A stretch of DNA of 61,298 nt, taken from an uncultured Alphaproteobacteria bacterium. Lineage in GTDB: Bacteria; Pseudomonadota; Alphaproteobacteria; Methylaequorales; Methylaequoraceae. The DNA is taken from assembly GCA_902537615.1 (NCBI GenBank), contig CACBBU010000008.1, positions 1 to 61,298 of the forward strand. The letters run 5' to 3'. Below the pieces are notes generated by a model. That model did not search any database. It was not told the origin of the DNA and saw only the letters and a list, made by a program, of their open reading frames with translations. Below, piece after piece: positions 53,881 through 61,298 of this stretch. Both the position numbers and the translations under genes were made by a program. Numbering within the stretch: position 1 is the first letter of the stretch; the number at the start of each line of letters is the position of its first letter.

Positions 53881-54590
53881 GAAAGTTAAAAATTAATATT
53901 AATAACATTTCCAAAAAATTTGGCGATAAAATTGTATTGAATAGGTTAGATCTGAAAGTTTTTGAATCTGAATCATTGGCTATAATAGGTGAATCTGGTT
54001 CAGGTAAATCAGTACTAACCAAATGTATTGATGGACTACTGAGCTTTGATACTGGAACAATATCTTTTGACCAAATTAAGAATATTAAAAACTTATCATT
54101 CCTTCAAATGAATAAGTACATGTCAAAGTTTGGAATTTTATTTCAGAATGCTGCTCTTTTTGATAGCCTAACTATTAAAGAAAACTTAATGTTTGCTAAC
54201 AAAAATGATAATTTTTCAGAGATTTTAAATGAAGTATCACTTCCAAAATCAATCCTTAAAGAGTTTCCATCCAACCTTTCAATTGGAGTTCAGAAAAGGA
54301 TAGGGTTAGCAAGGGCAATTCTCCAAGACCCTGAAATACTTATTCTTGATGAACCTACTACTGGTCTTGATCCTATAATTGGAAAACAAATTAACATACT
54401 TATAAAAACACTTGTTAAAAAAAAAAAAATTACAACTATTACAGTCACTCATGATATGGAAAGTGTTTATGAATTTTCCGATTATACAGCATTTATTAAA
54501 AAAGGAAAAATTTCTTGGTATGGTAGATCAAAAGATATAAATAAGAATGGAAATTTATCTTTAAAAAATTTTATTAAAGGGATTTATTAA
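53877..54590 (+). CDS. mlaF: ABC transporter ATP-binding protein MlaF
   Basis: MlaF is the ATPase of the Mla lipid transporter. The 237-aa protein has Walker A (GESGSGKSVLTKCIDGL), a Q-loop (GILFQNAALFDSLTIKEN), Walker B (EILILDEPTTGLDPIIG) and the switch histidine (TVTHDMESVYEF). The signature motif, usually LSGGMxKR, reads NLSIGVQKRIGLARA, so one conserved glycine is replaced by isoleucine. Position directly after mlaE fixes the assignment. Confidence 0.92.
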   Translation: MRKLKININNISKKFGDKIVLNRLDLKVFESESLAIIGESGSGKSVLTKCIDGLLSFDTGTISFDQIKNIKNLSFLQMNKYMSKFGILFQNAALFDSLTIKENLMFANKNDNFSEILNEVSLPKSILKEFPSNLSIGVQKRIGLARAILQDPEILILDEPTTGLDPIIGKQINILIKTLVKKKKITTITVTHDMESVYEFSDYTAFIKKGKISWYGRSKDINKNGNLSLKNFIKGIY

Positions 54591-54605
54591 TATTGGAGTA
54601 TTTAT

Positions 54606-55253
54606 TTGGAAAATTACCTAATCTTTGATCTTTTCATACTGTTTTTTATTTTAGTCTCAGCTTTTTTCTCATTTTTAAGAGGCTTTTCTCATGAATCCCT
54701 ATCATTAATAAATTGGATCTTGGCATTACTGGCATCCTATAACTTTGGTGGAAAGTTTACTAACCTTATAAATAAATTTGTAAATAATTTATTTTTCTCT
54801 AATGGAATTTCATATCTATTAACTTTTTTAATAATATTTATTTTTTTTTCGATTTTAACAAAAAAAATTTCAAGTTTAATAAAGAAAAGCCAGGTTGGTT
54901 TTGTAGATAGAACGGGAGGATTTTTTTTTGGTATATTAAGAGGATACTTAATTATTTGTTTATGTTTTTTTTCATTTCACTTTTTTTACAAAGGAGATAA
55001 GTTTGAATGGATTGAAAAATCAAAATTTAATTTTGTTACACTTGTAACAAACGAAAAAATCATAAACTTTCTTGAGGAAGAAAGCGAATTTGCAGAAACG
55101 TTAAGAAGTGAAATTGATAAAAAATCGGAAGTTTTATTTGAAAAAAGCATTGACTCACAAATCAAACTGAAGAAGTTGATTGATAAAGATAAAAAAATTT
55201 ATAATGACGCAGATAAGAAGAGTCTGGAATATTTAATTGAGAATTCAGAATAA
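54606..55253 (+). CDS. cvpA: CvpA family membrane protein
   Basis: CvpA proteins are inner-membrane proteins, linked genetically to colicin V production and envelope stress; their molecular role is unclear. The 215-aa protein has four spans and the family motifs AFFSFLRGFSHESLSLINWI and GFVDRTGGFFFGILRGYLII, then a polar C-terminal tail. It starts with TTG at 54606, seven bases after GGAG (54595-54598). cvpA-purF is a conserved pair. In many alphaproteobacteria radA lies just before cvpA; here it is absent. Confidence 0.88.
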   Translation: MENYLIFDLFILFFILVSAFFSFLRGFSHESLSLINWILALLASYNFGGKFTNLINKFVNNLFFSNGISYLLTFLIIFIFFSILTKKISSLIKKSQVGFVDRTGGFFFGILRGYLIICLCFFSFHFFYKGDKFEWIEKSKFNFVTLVTNEKIINFLEEESEFAETLRSEIDKKSEVLFEKSIDSQIKLKKLIDKDKKIYNDADKKSLEYLIENSE

Positions 55254-55254
55254 C

Positions 55255-56712
55255 ATGAAGTTTTTTTTTCATAATAAAAAGCCTAAAGATGAGTGTGCAG
55301 TATTTGGTATTTATAATCATAAAGACGCTGCTAGTTTAACTGTTTTAGGTTTACATGCTCTGCAACATAGAGGACAGGATTCTACAGGAATTGTAACCTC
55401 TGATATTAAAAATTTTTATGCTCATAGAGGAATGGGTCAGGTCTCTGATGTTTTCTCTGAATCAAATGTAATAAAAAAACTAATTGGAGAAATTTCTATA
55501 GGTCATAATAGGTATGGAACAACAGGTGAGTCTGCGCTTAAGAATGTACAACCACTATTCTCAGAGCTTAACTTTGGTGGTGTAGCTATTGCTCATAACG
55601 GAAACCTTACTAATACACAAAAATTAAAGAAGCAACTGATAGATTCAGGGGCAATCTTTCAATCAACATCAGACACAGAGGTTGTTCTTCATTTGCTTTC
55701 AACAGCAAAAGGTGATTTTTTAGAAAGATTAATCTATTCACTTCAATCAATTAATGGTGCGTATTCTTTTCTTTTGATGACCAAAAACTCTTTAATTGGT
55801 GTAAGAGACCCATATGGTATTAGACCGCTAGTTTTAGGGAAGTTGGGTGATGCATATGTCCTAAGTTCTGAAAGTTGTGGTCTTGATATAATTGGTGCAC
55901 AATTAATCAGAGATGTTGAACCTGGTGAAATATTAATAATTAAAAACAATAAAATAAAATCAATAAAACCCTTTAAAAATACTCAACTAAGGCCTTGTTT
56001 ATTTGAATATATATATTTTTCTCGCCCGGATAGTATTTTTGAAGGAAAAAATGTTTATGATGTAAGAAAAAAAATTGGTTATCAACTAGCAAACGAAAAC
56101 TTATCGGATAAGAAAATTGTTGATGTTGTTATCCCCATTCCTGACTCAGGTAACGCATCAGCTCTTGGATTTGCCGAGAAAATAAAAAAAAAATTTGAGT
56201 TTGGAATTATTAGAAATCACTATACTGGAAGAACTTTTATACAAGATTCAAATTCAATTAGACACTTAGCTGTTAAGCTAAAGCATAATCCGAACCTTGC
56301 ATCACTTAAAGGTAAAAACATTGCACTTATTGATGACTCAATTGTAAGAGGAACAACTTCAATTAAAATAGTTGAAATGCTTAGAAATTCTGGAGTAAAA
56401 AAAATTCACATGCGAATTGCCAGTCCACCAGTTAAATATCCTTGTTACTATGGGATTGATACTCCAACTAAAAAAGAATTATTAGCATCAAGGTATACAA
56501 TTAAACAGATAAAGGATTATATTGGAGTTGATTCTCTCAAATTTATTTCACTTGACGGGATATACAAAGCTCTTGGATTTAAAAAAGGTAGAGATAAAAA
56601 TAAGCCAGAATTTACTGATCATTATTTCAGTGGAGATTATCCTGTAGAACTAATTGATCAAAAATCAGGTACCCAGCCCTCTCAACTTTCGCTACTTATA
56701 GAAGCCAAGTAA
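55255..56712 (+). CDS. purF: amidophosphoribosyltransferase
   Basis: PurF makes 5-phosphoribosylamine from PRPP and glutamine, the first step of purine synthesis. The nucleophilic cysteine follows a short N-terminal peptide (KPKDECAVFGIY); HALQHRGQDSTGIVT, GHNRYGTTGES and AHNGNLTNTQKLK are glutaminase motifs; the PRPP loop IALIDDSIVRGTTSIKIVE is in the C-terminal half. I use the ATG at 55255 (485 aa); an in-frame TTG at 55237 overlaps cvpA. The N-terminal peptide is probably removed to expose the Cys. Confidence 0.95.
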   Translation: MKFFFHNKKPKDECAVFGIYNHKDAASLTVLGLHALQHRGQDSTGIVTSDIKNFYAHRGMGQVSDVFSESNVIKKLIGEISIGHNRYGTTGESALKNVQPLFSELNFGGVAIAHNGNLTNTQKLKKQLIDSGAIFQSTSDTEVVLHLLSTAKGDFLERLIYSLQSINGAYSFLLMTKNSLIGVRDPYGIRPLVLGKLGDAYVLSSESCGLDIIGAQLIRDVEPGEILIIKNNKIKSIKPFKNTQLRPCLFEYIYFSRPDSIFEGKNVYDVRKKIGYQLANENLSDKKIVDVVIPIPDSGNASALGFAEKIKKKFEFGIIRNHYTGRTFIQDSNSIRHLAVKLKHNPNLASLKGKNIALIDDSIVRGTTSIKIVEMLRNSGVKKIHMRIASPPVKYPCYYGIDTPTKKELLASRYTIKQIKDYIGVDSLKFISLDGIYKALGFKKGRDKNKPEFTDHYFSGDYPVELIDQKSGTQPSQLSLLIEAK

Positions 56713-56721
56713 GTTTAAAAA

Positions 56722-57378
56722 ATGCCTAATTTAAAAAATAAAAGAGGGATTATTTTTGGTGCCACAGGATTTATAGGACAAAAACTTTCTTATGAATTAT
56801 CAAAATTAGGTTGTAAGTTAATCTTGCACGGAAAGTCAATTGAAAAATTAAATGAATTAGATAACAAAATTAAAAAAATAAAGATAAATCAAATTTTGGT
56901 TCAAGGAGACCTAAATAATGAAAATTTTTATAAAAATCTAGCTTATTCTATTTCTTCAAGATTCCGACAGATTGATTTTTTGTTTATTTTAATCGGATTA
57001 TTTCAAAGATTAAGTCCTTTAACACATTTTTCACACCAAGAATGGAGCAAACTAATTGAAATTAACATTAATTGCTACTGGAGAATACTTAAAGAATTAG
57101 AACCGATAATTAAAGGCTCCACGAGTCCTAAAGTAATTTTTATTAATAACTCAGAAATTTCTATTGGTAAACCTTATCATAATATTTTAAGTATTTCACA
57201 AGCAGCACTAAAAACAGTTGCTAATATTTATAAGTCTGAAAATAAAAAACTTGGAATAGACACAAGAATTATTGAAGTTCCAAATTTAGCAAATGGTATA
57301 ACTTCTATGACTGTTGGCGAAAAAAAAGAAGTTGAGAAGAATTTTACAAAAAAAATTATTGAAGAGTCATTTATTTAG
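56722..57378 (+). CDS. SDR-family protein lacking the catalytic Tyr-Lys pair
   Basis: A 218-aa Rossmann protein of the short-chain dehydrogenase/reductase family. The cofactor loop GIIFGATGFIGQKLSYEL is intact, QGDLNN follows, and LIEININCYWRILKEL corresponds to the usual interface helix. Where SDRs have YxxxK before an AAL motif, this protein reads PYHNILSISQAALKTVAN, so neither Tyr nor Lys is in register. It may bind a dinucleotide without classical catalysis. An SDR after purF is a frequent arrangement in Alphaproteobacteria, though the role is unknown. Confidence 0.75.
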   Translation: MPNLKNKRGIIFGATGFIGQKLSYELSKLGCKLILHGKSIEKLNELDNKIKKIKINQILVQGDLNNENFYKNLAYSISSRFRQIDFLFILIGLFQRLSPLTHFSHQEWSKLIEININCYWRILKELEPIIKGSTSPKVIFINNSEISIGKPYHNILSISQAALKTVANIYKSENKKLGIDTRIIEVPNLANGITSMTVGEKKEVEKNFTKKIIEESFI

Positions 57379-57400
57379 AATTCTTTAAAAATTATGAAAT

Positions 57401-58672
57401 TTATCCATACAAAGTTTTAGTTATACTTTCATACCATCCAAACGCCTCTTTTGATTCTCGTATTCTTTCGTTGTTTAATCCATCTTCGGAGCTTTGAGAA
57501 CTACCAAGAGAAACAATTTTATCTTTTGTAGTATTTAATTTATACCATGAGGTTATAGAAAAGGCTCTATCATTTGATGAAAAGCTATAACAGGTATTTA
57601 GAAAAACTGGGTTTAAATAACCTTTTTGTAAAATTCTATTTATTAAATTTAATGACAATATTTTTGCTTGGCTTTCAGCGGAAAATGCTGATTTTGGCAT
57701 ATCACCAGCATCAACAGAATCACCAACAGCATATATATCTTTAAAATTTGATAACTGAAATGTTTGTGGGTTTATTTTGCACCAATTACTACTGCATAGT
57801 TTAGAATCAAAAATAATTTTTCCTGCTTTTTGTTCAGGTATTATATGAATAAAATCACCTTCTATTTTCTCTCCATTACTATTAAAAACTTTTTTTTTTT
57901 CAAATCTTGAAATTTGACCTCCTTTTTTTTTACTAACCCACTCTATAGAGTTGCCATATATTTCTTTCCATTCTTTTAAAAAAATATTTTTTTTTGTAAA
58001 TGAATTTTTAGAATCAAAAATTAGGATCTTAAATTTAATATTTTTTCCTGTTAGAAAGTTTGCTATCATTGAGGCTCTTTCATAAGGTGCAGGAGGACAG
58101 CGATATGGATAATCGGGTGCGGATATAATTACCTTGCAATTATTTTCAAGAGAATCTAACCTCTTTTTAAAATTAGTTATTTTATTTTCTCCGTCCCAAC
58201 AATGGGGGATATTTTTGTCATCGTCTACCGAATAACCTTCAATTTGTTTTTTTTTGTATCCTATTCCAGGAGACATTATTAAAAAATCATAATCTAGTGA
58301 TGACTTACCATCAAACAGAATCTTTTTTCTTTCGGCATCTATAAATTTAAATTCACTAACAACAAATTTTATATTTTTATTAAATTTTGGTTTAAAGGTT
58401 ATGTTTGATTCATCAATTAGGTTACCAATTACTAAATTTGAAAAAGGACAAGTCTTTATCCATTTGTTTTTATCAACCACCACTAAATCAATTAAATCAG
58501 TGAAATTTGAAAGATAGCTGATACATGAGGCTCCTCCAAAGCCTGCACCCAGAACTACAACCTTTGGTTTGGTTTTAGCGTAAAGCTTTTTTGCCGTGCT
58601 TATCTGATTGAATAATAAAAATAAAGACAACTTGAAAACAGAATTTATAAAAAATCTTTTTTTTTTAATCAT
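57401..58672 (-). CDS. fccB: flavocytochrome c sulfide dehydrogenase, flavin subunit
   Basis: FccB oxidises sulfide to sulfur on the periplasmic side, passing electrons through FAD to cytochrome FccA. The 423-aa protein has a signal region with basic residues (KKKRFFINSVFKLSLFLL; not a canonical twin-arginine motif), the FAD loop VVLGAGFGGASC, CPFSNLVIGN near residue 75, RCPPAPYERASMIANFL with Cys192, and YAVGDSVDAGDMPKSAFSAE. Cys192 and Cys358 (NTCYSF) are candidates for the redox disulfide. It overlaps fccA by eight bases. Confidence 0.87.
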   Translation of the reverse strand: MIKKKRFFINSVFKLSLFLLFNQISTAKKLYAKTKPKVVVLGAGFGGASCISYLSNFTDLIDLVVVDKNKWIKTCPFSNLVIGNLIDESNITFKPKFNKNIKFVVSEFKFIDAERKKILFDGKSSLDYDFLIMSPGIGYKKKQIEGYSVDDDKNIPHCWDGENKITNFKKRLDSLENNCKVIISAPDYPYRCPPAPYERASMIANFLTGKNIKFKILIFDSKNSFTKKNIFLKEWKEIYGNSIEWVSKKKGGQISRFEKKKVFNSNGEKIEGDFIHIIPEQKAGKIIFDSKLCSSNWCKINPQTFQLSNFKDIYAVGDSVDAGDMPKSAFSAESQAKILSLNLINRILQKGYLNPVFLNTCYSFSSNDRAFSITSWYKLNTTKDKIVSLGSSQSSEDGLNNERIRESKEAFGWYESITKTLYG

Positions 58673-58943
58673 AAATAATCTTCGCTATTTCTTTGATGTC
58701 ATTTACTGAGAGTACTTTTACTATTCTAGACATAATTGAATTATCATTATTTTTTTTATAGTCTTCCATTTTTTTAATAAATGTTTCTTTGTCTAAATCT
58801 TTAATGGATTTTATATAAGTATTACCCGAATAATCTTTTCCATGACAGGATTTACAATTTTGTTCAATGACTATTGGTTCAACTTCATTTGAAATTGAAT
58901 TTTTAAAGCTAAATAAAAGTATTATAAAGAGAAAATTTATCAT
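58665..58943 (-). CDS. fccA: flavocytochrome c sulfide dehydrogenase, small cytochrome subunit
   Basis: A 92-aa periplasmic monohaem c-type cytochrome. A short signal peptide (MINFLFIILLFSF) precedes the haem site CKSCHGKD at Cys30, Cys33 and His34. The C-terminal SIMSRIVKVLSVNDIKEIAK supplies a likely methionine ligand near residue 70 and matches the FccA/cytochrome c553 pattern. Direct coupling to fccB makes it the electron acceptor of that flavoprotein. Only one haem is present, unlike dihaem FccA proteins of purple sulfur bacteria. Confidence 0.87.
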   Translation of the reverse strand: MINFLFIILLFSFKNSISNEVEPIVIEQNCKSCHGKDYSGNTYIKSIKDLDKETFIKKMEDYKKNNDNSIMSRIVKVLSVNDIKEIAKIIYD

Positions 58944-60271
58944 TTTTGATTAAAAGGGTTTTTAGATTTCTTATAAATTATTTTAATAGGCAAACCTTTT
59001 AGATTAAAACTCTTACGGATATTATTTTCTAAAAATCTTTTATAATCAGGTTTAATAGCCTTAATGTAGTTCACAAATATATTAAACTTAGGAGGAGCTG
59101 TATTAACTTGAGTTACATATTTAAATTTTACAGAGCGACCTTTATGCAAAGGGGGTGGAGTTTTTTTTACAAGATCACTAACCCAACTATTAAGTTTTCC
59201 TGTAGAAATTCTTTTTTTCCATATAAAGTTTTGATTCACAACAGTTTTGAATAATGAAGAAATTCCCATCTTTTTTTTTGCTGAGATAAAGCAAATAGGT
59301 AGACCACTAATTTGTGGGTTTAAATCATAAATTTTTTTTTTTACGGATTCTTCGTATATTTTTTTATATTTATCAATTTTATTTATTACAATTAACATAC
59401 ATCTATTTTCATCGTAGACTAACTTAATGACTCTTGAATGCAACCTTTCAAAATAATCATCAATATCCATAACTATCAAAATAATTTGAGATAACCTTAT
59501 TTTTTTTTTTGTTTGATCTATAAAATCTTTATTCAGTTTTTTTGACCCACTTAAATCTTTACTAAAACCCGCAGTATCAATGATTTTAAAGTCTAATTTT
59601 TTTTTCTCAATTGTAATCTCAACAGCATCTCTTGTTAGATATGGTGTTTCACCAGTTATTGAAACATCTTGACCACTTATAGTGTTCATTAAAGTTGACT
59701 TTCCAGAATTTGTTTTTCCAACAATAGCAATACTTAATCTTTCGGAGATGTCAGAAGAAAATTCTTTTACTTCTTTTTTAAATTTTAGATTTTGAAAAAT
59801 CTTTTCTTCTAGAAGATCAATAGATATCATATGAGCTGATGAAACCAAGATTGGTAAACCAAAACCAAATTTTTCAATATCGTTAACTATATCAGAGTTA
59901 AAGTTTCCCTCAGTTTTATTAAGAACAATTAATTTTTTTTTTCCACATTTTCTAATTAAAGATACTAGTCTGTGGTCATCGTCACTTAATTGCTCTTTTG
60001 CATTAAAAACTAATAAAATCAAGTCACTTTTAGAGATTTGGTCTTTGGTATATTGAATTATTTTTTCTTCAATCTTATCTTTTGGTTCAAAAAGTCCTGG
60101 AGAGTCAATTAATGTGACTTCGTGATCAAAAAAAACAAAATTCTTTTTTTTTATATCTCTTGTATATCTTGGCCTATTATCAACTAAAGCTAATTTTTTT
60201 TTAACTAATGCGTTGAAAAGAGAAGATTTGCCTACGTTAGGCTTACCTACGATTATAATATTATTAGTCAT
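58940..60271 (-). CDS. der: ribosome biogenesis GTPase Der (EngA)
   Basis: Der has two GTPase domains and acts in 50S maturation. The 443-aa protein shows P-loops GKPNVGKSSLFNAL (residue 8 onward) and GKTNSGKSTLMNTI (about residue 185), with DSPG and DTAG switch II motifs, NKTE and NKID specificity motifs, and a C-terminal KH-like domain (APPKFNIFVNYIKAIKPDYK). It overlaps the downstream fccA by four bases, so a housekeeping gene and a sulfide-oxidation pair share a transcript. bamB lies one base upstream. Confidence 0.95.
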   Translation of the reverse strand: MTNNIIIVGKPNVGKSSLFNALVKKKLALVDNRPRYTRDIKKKNFVFFDHEVTLIDSPGLFEPKDKIEEKIIQYTKDQISKSDLILLVFNAKEQLSDDDHRLVSLIRKCGKKKLIVLNKTEGNFNSDIVNDIEKFGFGLPILVSSAHMISIDLLEEKIFQNLKFKKEVKEFSSDISERLSIAIVGKTNSGKSTLMNTISGQDVSITGETPYLTRDAVEITIEKKKLDFKIIDTAGFSKDLSGSKKLNKDFIDQTKKKIRLSQIILIVMDIDDYFERLHSRVIKLVYDENRCMLIVINKIDKYKKIYEESVKKKIYDLNPQISGLPICFISAKKKMGISSLFKTVVNQNFIWKKRISTGKLNSWVSDLVKKTPPPLHKGRSVKFKYVTQVNTAPPKFNIFVNYIKAIKPDYKRFLENNIRKSFNLKGLPIKIIYKKSKNPFNQK

Positions 60272-60272
60272 T

Positions 60273-61298
60273 TTAACTCAAAATATATAATGAACCTTCT
60301 TTTGAAATTAAATAAATTTTTTTATTAACTTGAATTGGCTCAGAAATAAAACTTCCTTTAAGTTTAATATTACTTAGTGTCTTTCCAGTAAAGGGAGATA
60401 GTGAAAGAACGTTCCCCTCTGAGGAAACTACTAATAACTTATATGAACTCAATAAAGGACCTGACCAATTTATTTCAGTTTCACCCTTTTTTGATTTTAG
60501 TTGAACTGCCCAAAGAAGTTTTCCTGAAGCCTTATCTATACTCATTAATTTACTATTAATATCAATAACATAAATCGTTTCTCCAGAAATTACCATAGGA
60601 CTTATTGATGACAATTTAACATCCCAAGATTTTTTTCCTGTTTTTAAATCATATGTTAATAATTTATTTGAGAAGGTAGGTACAAATAGTTTTCCCTTTT
60701 CAATACAAATTGGTGACTGAATATCATTAATGTTTGTTTTTGAAAAAAAATTAGTGGTGCTTATGTTATCAAACCAAACAATAGAACCATTACTTTCATC
60801 AAGAGCAAATATTTCACCTGAGGAATAAGAAACTACTATTATTCCTTCATCTAAAGCTGGTTTTGAACCACCTATTATTGATAATTCTTCAATATTTCCA
60901 AGATGACTCCAAACTACATCTCCGTTTGTTTTGTTTATTGCGTAAAGTTGATTGTCATCGGAAACTAAAAATAGTTTATCTTCACTAATTACAGGAGGAC
61001 GCGAAAATTGAATTCCAAACTTTTTAAACCATTTTAATTTTCCATTAGCTGCATCAACTGAGTAAATATTTCCTAAACCAGTAGAAAAAAATAATGTATT
61101 ATTATCTAAAAAAAAACCAGAAACCAAAGAAAAATTCTCATCCTTTTCAAATTCAAGTTTAATATTCCAGTTTAGTTTTCCAGTTTCTAAATTTTTTGAT
61201 ACGATATTGAAATCGTTATCAGAATAAAAGATTATATTTTTAGATATTATAGGAGGGGTTATATACTGAATTTTGTCTAAATTAATATCTCCTAGTTT
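60273..61298 (-). CDS. bamB: outer-membrane assembly protein BamB, C-terminal part (cut by window edge)
   Basis: BamB is the beta-propeller lipoprotein of the outer-membrane protein insertion complex. The visible 341 residues contain repeated propeller blades of PQQ type: GKLNWNIKL, GKLKWFKKFG, GDVVWSHLG, GSIVWFDN, GKKSWDVKL and GKLLWAVQL. The frame stays open to the window edge (reverse strand), so the N-terminus and lipobox are missing; the TTG at 61127 sits inside the blade series and is not the true start. bamB-der adjacency is a known alphaproteobacterial arrangement. Confidence 0.88.
   Translation of the reverse strand, partial: KLGDINLDKIQYITPPIISKNIIFYSDNDFNIVSKNLETGKLNWNIKLEFEKDENFSLVSGFFLDNNTLFFSTGLGNIYSVDAANGKLKWFKKFGIQFSRPPVISEDKLFLVSDDNQLYAINKTNGDVVWSHLGNIEELSIIGGSKPALDEGIIVVSYSSGEIFALDESNGSIVWFDNISTTNFFSKTNINDIQSPICIEKGKLFVPTFSNKLLTYDLKTGKKSWDVKLSSISPMVISGETIYVIDINSKLMSIDKASGKLLWAVQLKSKKGETEINWSGPLLSSYKLLVVSSEGNVLSLSPFTGKTLSNIKLKGSFISEPIQVNKKIYLISKEGSLYILS

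Noticed and set aside
1-61298. Prophage, insertion sequence, integron, CRISPR array or toxin-antitoxin system
   Set aside because: No transposase, integrase, cas gene, regularly spaced repeats or paired toxin-antitoxin-like genes were seen; nearly every base belongs to a chromosomal gene.

Overview
The window is a compact, very AT-rich stretch of bacterial chromosome. Its gene content and gene order are those of a streamlined, free-living alphaproteobacterium, probably marine. The lineage is inferred from blocks typical of Alphaproteobacteria: rnr–DUF983–rpmG, purN–purM–DUF2066–hdaA, holC–pepA–lptFG, rpsF–rpsR–DUF2232–rplI, pyrB with a dihydroorotase-like partner, and bamB–der. The short spacers and the small sizes of several enzymes suggest genome reduction. 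I see no phage, insertion sequence, integron or CRISPR array. No gene-free stretch longer than 300 bases exists; the largest gaps are about 100 to 130 bases.

Layout. Bases 1-191 hold the start of an unidentified leftward gene. A well-formed sigma-54-type promoter (209-225) then drives the flagellar rod/hook operon flgB-flgC-flgD-flgE-flgF, in which the hook protein FlgE is giant (1303 aa). Bases 6.5-13.9 kb are an accessory-looking block: a metallo-beta-lactamase-fold lipoprotein, a drug/metabolite exporter, an ornithine/lysine-type decarboxylase, a 1-Cys peroxiredoxin, a light-dependent DNA-repair cluster (two photolyase-family proteins plus a tiny DUF2256 zinc-binding protein), a MAPEG membrane protein and tRNA-Ser(GCU). 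Bases 13.9-34.8 kb are housekeeping: gatCAB, ruvX, a CoA-transferase, pyrB with an apparently non-catalytic dihydroorotase homologue, plsY, topA, an N-terminally reduced RNase R, rpmG, aspS, rnd, hdaA, purM/purN, ndk, holC and pepA.

Bases 34.9-42.2 kb hold the envelope-assembly operon lptF-lptG-lptD-surA-pdxA-rsmA. Facing it is fabD-fabG-acpP-fabF-mltG-gmk (42.2-47.0 kb), for fatty-acid synthesis, peptidoglycan processing and GMP kinase. Next come rpsF-rpsR-DUF2232-rplI, a Ca2+/Na+ antiporter, dnaB-alr-mlaE-mlaF-cvpA-purF and a degenerate SDR protein. The right end is read leftward: bamB (cut by the window edge), der, and fccA-fccB, a flavocytochrome c sulfide dehydrogenase that would let the cell draw electrons from sulfide.

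The most notable points are small and structural. There are two short genes of 42 and 40 codons, one of them a DUF2256 gene squeezed between a photolyase and a peroxiredoxin. The purM gene appears to start with ATT. Several genes at the heads of transcription units have a -10 box only 6-9 bases before the start codon and no Shine-Dalgarno sequence, which suggests leaderless mRNAs. Several convergent pairs abut or overlap at their stop codons with no room for a terminator. Several proteins keep the family fold but have lost residues normally required: the dihydroorotase-like protein, the SDR, the FeS-type photolyase homologue and the MlaF signature motif.
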